This document shows positions 61,684 to 64,000 of a DNA stretch of 64,000 bases, one piece after another. Origin of the DNA: Rhizobium sp. AAP43 (lineage in GTDB: Bacteria > Pseudomonadota > Alphaproteobacteria > Rhizobiales > Rhizobiaceae). The notes beneath the pieces were generated by a model, which was given only the letters and a program-made list of their open reading frames with translations, did no database searches and was not told where the DNA came from. The first letter of the stretch is position 1. Each line of letters opens with the position of its first letter. The stretch is from contig NZ_LJHS01000007.1 of NCBI RefSeq assembly GCF_001296045.1, positions 62,001 through 126,000 of the forward strand, in the 5' to 3' direction. Made by a program: the position numbers and the translations under genes.

Positions 61684-62868
61684 TTATTCTCCAGCCGTGT
61701 CATTGAGGCGTTGATCGACGAGTGTCAGCCAGTAGCGCACGCCGTGCACGATTGCATCATCATTGAAGTCATAGGCCGGATTGTGCAGGTCGGCGCTATC
61801 GCCATTGCCAAGCCAGATGAAAGCGCCCGGCCGTTTTTCAAGCATGTAGGAAAAGTCCTCAGAGCCCATGGTCTGCGGATAGTTGTCGTCGACATTCTCA
61901 GCGCCGGCGACGGCTCGCGCCGCCCTGACGACGAGCTGCGTCTTGGCGGGATCATTGACGGTGACCGGATAACCCGGGCGCCAGTCGATTTCGGCTTCTG
62001 CGTTGAACAGTCGAGCAGTTGTGATCACGACTTCGCGAAAACGCGCCTCCACCGCAGCGCGCGTCTTTGGCTGCATCGTGCGGATCGTGCCGCCGATACG
62101 GACCGAGGCGGGGATGACGTTCAATGCCCGGTCATTGCCACCTTCGACAAAGGTCAGCGACACGACGACGGAATCGAGAGGATCAACAAATCGGGATGCG
62201 ATCGTCTGCAAGGCCGTGATCATGTGTCCCATGGCCACAACTGGGTCGTTGCTGAGATGCGGTGCCGCCGCATGGCCACCCTTGCCAATGATCGTTACGA
62301 CGAAGCGATCGCCACCCGCCATGATCGGTCCGGGGCGTGTGGCAAATGCGCCGACCGGCAGACCTGGCTCATTGTGCATACCGTAGACTTCCTCGATGCC
62401 GAAGCGCTCGAGCACGCCTTCCTCGATCATCACCCGGCCGCCGCCGCCACCCTCTTCTGCCGGCTGGAAGATCAGAACAACCTTGCCCGCGAAGTCGCGC
62501 GTCTCTGCAAGCCACTTCGCAGCGGCCAAAAGCATGGCGGTATGTCCGTCATGCCCGCAGGCATGCATCATGTTCTCGACCTTCGAGGCATAGGGCAGGT
62601 TGGTCTGTTCCGACATTGGCAGCGCATCCATATCGGATCGGAGCGCAATTGTTCGGCCTGGCCCCTTCGTTCCATTGATGACGGCCACCACGCCGGATGT
62701 CGCAATGCCGCCGACCACCTCGTCGCAGCCAAAGTCTTTCAGCTTCTCGGTAACAAGCGCAGCCGTCTTCGGCAGGTCAAAGAGGAGCTCTGGGTGTGCG
62801 TGAATTGTTCGGCGCCACGTTTTGGCTTCATCGGCAAGTGCGGTCAGGGAAGGGGCGTCGAAGGTCAT
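61684..62868 (-). CDS. M20-family amidohydrolase (hippurate hydrolase / N-acyl amino acid deacylase type)
   Basis: A 394-residue metallopeptidase-fold hydrolase. Metal-binding motifs: MHACGHDGHTAMLL, FQPAEEGGGGGRVMIEEG (catalytic Glu pair), GMHNEP, and SEDFSYMLEKRPGAFIWLG. The dimerisation domain lies around residues 185-295. It cleaves N-acyl amino acids; together with the imine reductase it may process acylated lysine or proline derivatives, which is inference. Confidence 0.9.
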   Translation of the reverse strand: MTFDAPSLTALADEAKTWRRTIHAHPELLFDLPKTAALVTEKLKDFGCDEVVGGIATSGVVAVINGTKGPGRTIALRSDMDALPMSEQTNLPYASKVENMMHACGHDGHTAMLLAAAKWLAETRDFAGKVVLIFQPAEEGGGGGRVMIEEGVLERFGIEEVYGMHNEPGLPVGAFATRPGPIMAGGDRFVVTIIGKGGHAAAPHLSNDPVVAMGHMITALQTIASRFVDPLDSVVVSLTFVEGGNDRALNVIPASVRIGGTIRTMQPKTRAAVEARFREVVITTARLFNAEAEIDWRPGYPVTVNDPAKTQLVVRAARAVAGAENVDDNYPQTMGSEDFSYMLEKRPGAFIWLGNGDSADLHNPAYDFNDDAIVHGVRYWLTLVDQRLNDTAGE

Positions 62869-63259
62869 GCGGACTCCAGGTTTAAGGCGTATGCGGCTTT
62901 TCGGAAGGGATACCGGACCAGATCGGCTCCAACAGGGGATCAGGGCATGCGCGCATCATCGCTTTGCGGCGGATGGAAGATATCTGCAACCGAGCCGCTT
63001 TCAACCAGCTTTCGACCGTAGATCACAGCAACCGCTTTGCGCGCGGAGTGATCGCATACTCGGTGCCGCGGCATTCATGGGCCAGCTTTAGAAGCAATTG
63101 GCCAAAGTTGCGCGGACTCGGCAGGCTTGTTCATTTTTTCTGTCCGCTGCGGAAATCAATTTGCGAAAAGGCGCAATTTTCGAAATCTCATTTCTCTATA
63201 AAATTTATAGACAATATAGGCTGCATCCATTCGGTCAACGGATTAAGAGAGGAACGGCC
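62869..63259. other. Divergent intergenic region
   Basis: 391 bp between the M20 hydrolase gene and the LLM monooxygenase gene. The part next to the latter (63120-63250) is AT-rich and carries a 17-bp palindrome. The rest has no recognisable gene or RNA. Confidence 0.5.
63195..63211. promoter_or_regulatory. Palindromic operator before the LLM monooxygenase gene
   Basis: TCTATAAAATTTATAGA: 8-bp arms around one central A. It lies 48 bp before the start at 63260 and includes TATAAA, so it may overlap the -10 region. Regulator unknown. Confidence 0.5.
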
Positions 63260-64000
63260 ATGACACGCAAGATCAGACTTGGAGCATTTCTGCCCGGTGG
63301 CGGCCAGCACGTTGCATCCTGGCGCCATCCCGACCAACCGGTCGATGGGGCTGTCAGCCTCGAATTTCATAAGCAACTGGCCCAGACGGCAGAGCGCGGG
63401 TTGTTCGATGCCTATTTTCTGGCAGATGGACTGGCAGTCGGCTTCGGCGGCGCTCGGGAAGGGGGCAATGCCCGCGTGGCAGGCTTCGAGCCCGTCACAC
63501 TCTTTTCCGCGCTGGCTCCCTTCACCACCCACCTCGGATTCATCGCAACGGCGTCGACGACCTACGAAGAGCCTTATAATACTGCCCGCAAATTCGCCTC
63601 GCTCGATTTGATTTCCAATGGCCGAGCCGGTTGGAACGTTGTCACGACAACCGGCGATCCGACAGCGCAGAACTTCAATCGCGAGGCTCAGCTGCCGCAT
63701 GCCGATCGCTATCGCCGTGCGGCCGAACATGTCGATGTGGTCAAAAAACTCTGGGATAGTTTTGAGGACGACGCCTTTATCCGGGACAAGGAGACAGGTG
63801 TTTTCTTCGATCCTGCGAAACTTCACGATACAAACCACAAGGGTGAGCACTTCCAGGTCAAGGGACCGCTCAATGTCTCACGCTCGCGCCAGGGGCATCC
63901 GGTCATCGTCCAGGCGGGCCAGTCAGACGATGGCCGTGGCCTTGCCGCCGCCACGGCCGAGGTTATCTTCACTGCCCATCAGCACATCGAAACCGCGCAG
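63260..64000 (+). CDS. LLM-class flavin monooxygenase, NtaA/SnaA/DszA family (3' end missing)
   Basis: The first 247 codons of a two-component monooxygenase that uses reduced FMN from a partner. Family features: KIRLGAFLPGGGQHVASWRH, AERGLFDAYFLADGLA, STTYEEPYNTARKFASLDLI, SNGRAGWNVVTTGDPTAQNF and GHPVIVQAGQSDDGRGLAA. AGAGAGGAACG precedes the start. Full members have about 440-460 residues, so nearly half is outside the window. Substrates include nitrilotriacetate and sulfur heterocycles; not assigned here. Confidence 0.88.
   Translation, partial: MTRKIRLGAFLPGGGQHVASWRHPDQPVDGAVSLEFHKQLAQTAERGLFDAYFLADGLAVGFGGAREGGNARVAGFEPVTLFSALAPFTTHLGFIATASTTYEEPYNTARKFASLDLISNGRAGWNVVTTTGDPTAQNFNREAQLPHADRYRRAAEHVDVVKKLWDSFEDDAFIRDKETGVFFDPAKLHDTNHKGEHFQVKGPLNVSRSRQGHPVIVQAGQSDDGRGLAAATAEVIFTAHQHIETAQ

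Noticed and set aside
61519-63021. 500-codon plus-strand frame
   Set aside because: Antisense to the M20 hydrolase, whose metal-binding motifs are clear.

Overview
The window looks like chromosomal or chromid DNA of an alphaproteobacterium of the Rhizobiaceae (Rhizobium/Agrobacterium/Ensifer type). The signs are high GC, a glxBCD-glnT cluster, many LysR regulators, ABC and TRAP uptake systems for plant-derived compounds, and a locus that reads like an AbcR (alpha-r15) small RNA. No rRNA, tRNA, CRISPR array, prophage or intact insertion sequence was seen. The sequence is cut inside a gene at both ends.

Layout. 1-6012: truncated XRE-cupin regulator, glxBCD (N-methylglutamate-synthase-like subunits), a type III glutamine synthetase / gamma-glutamylmethylamide synthetase homologue, and purU; together a likely methylamine nitrogen and C1 module. 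6166-10169: Fbp/Afu-type ABC importer. 10335-18372: operon with a GH105 unsaturated glycuronyl hydrolase, a GH4 enzyme and a carbohydrate ABC importer, plus a divergent LysR gene (pectin-fragment use). 18471-23308: eptA-dgkA, a PepSY protein and a two-component system; three copies of one DNA motif stand before the three transcription units. 23447-27261: FecR-domain protein with an Asn/Gly tail, and a CHASE2-PAS-GGDEF-EAL protein. 27285-34395: TetR gene divergent from a quinate/shikimate catabolic operon (dehydrogenase, TRAP transporter, type II dehydroquinase, fused dehydroshikimate dehydratase). 34540-35043: decayed hipBA remnant. 35219-38413: DUF350, DUF1190, GspS-like ATP-grasp and DUF808 genes. 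38440-38560 minus: AbcR-like sRNA. 38690-39698: recombination scar joining a frameshifted SDR gene to a truncated adhC, followed by intact frmR with tandem operators. 40029-50698: island of quinone and electrophile detoxification genes with three LysR regulators. 50819-51514: lectin-fold hypothetical. 51782-58266: RND efflux pump divergent from a second two-component system. 58465-60525: DUF3313 lipoprotein and MipA/OmpV outer-membrane protein. 60663-62868: DpkA-like imine reductase and M20 amidohydrolase. 63260-end: truncated LLM flavin monooxygenase.

How the genes work together. Three parts hold together best. The first is EptA with DgkA: EptA moves phosphoethanolamine from phosphatidylethanolamine to lipid A and leaves diacylglycerol, which DgkA phosphorylates for reuse; the adjacent sensor-regulator pair probably controls both through the shared motif. 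The second is the quinate/shikimate operon, which has uptake and every step down to protocatechuate under one promoter overlapped by a perfect palindrome. The third is the detoxification island, whose DoxX, ring-cleavage dioxygenase, esterase and glutathionyl-hydroquinone reductase genes resemble the gene sets other bacteria use against quinones. All names are by reading protein sequence and motifs; no database search was run.
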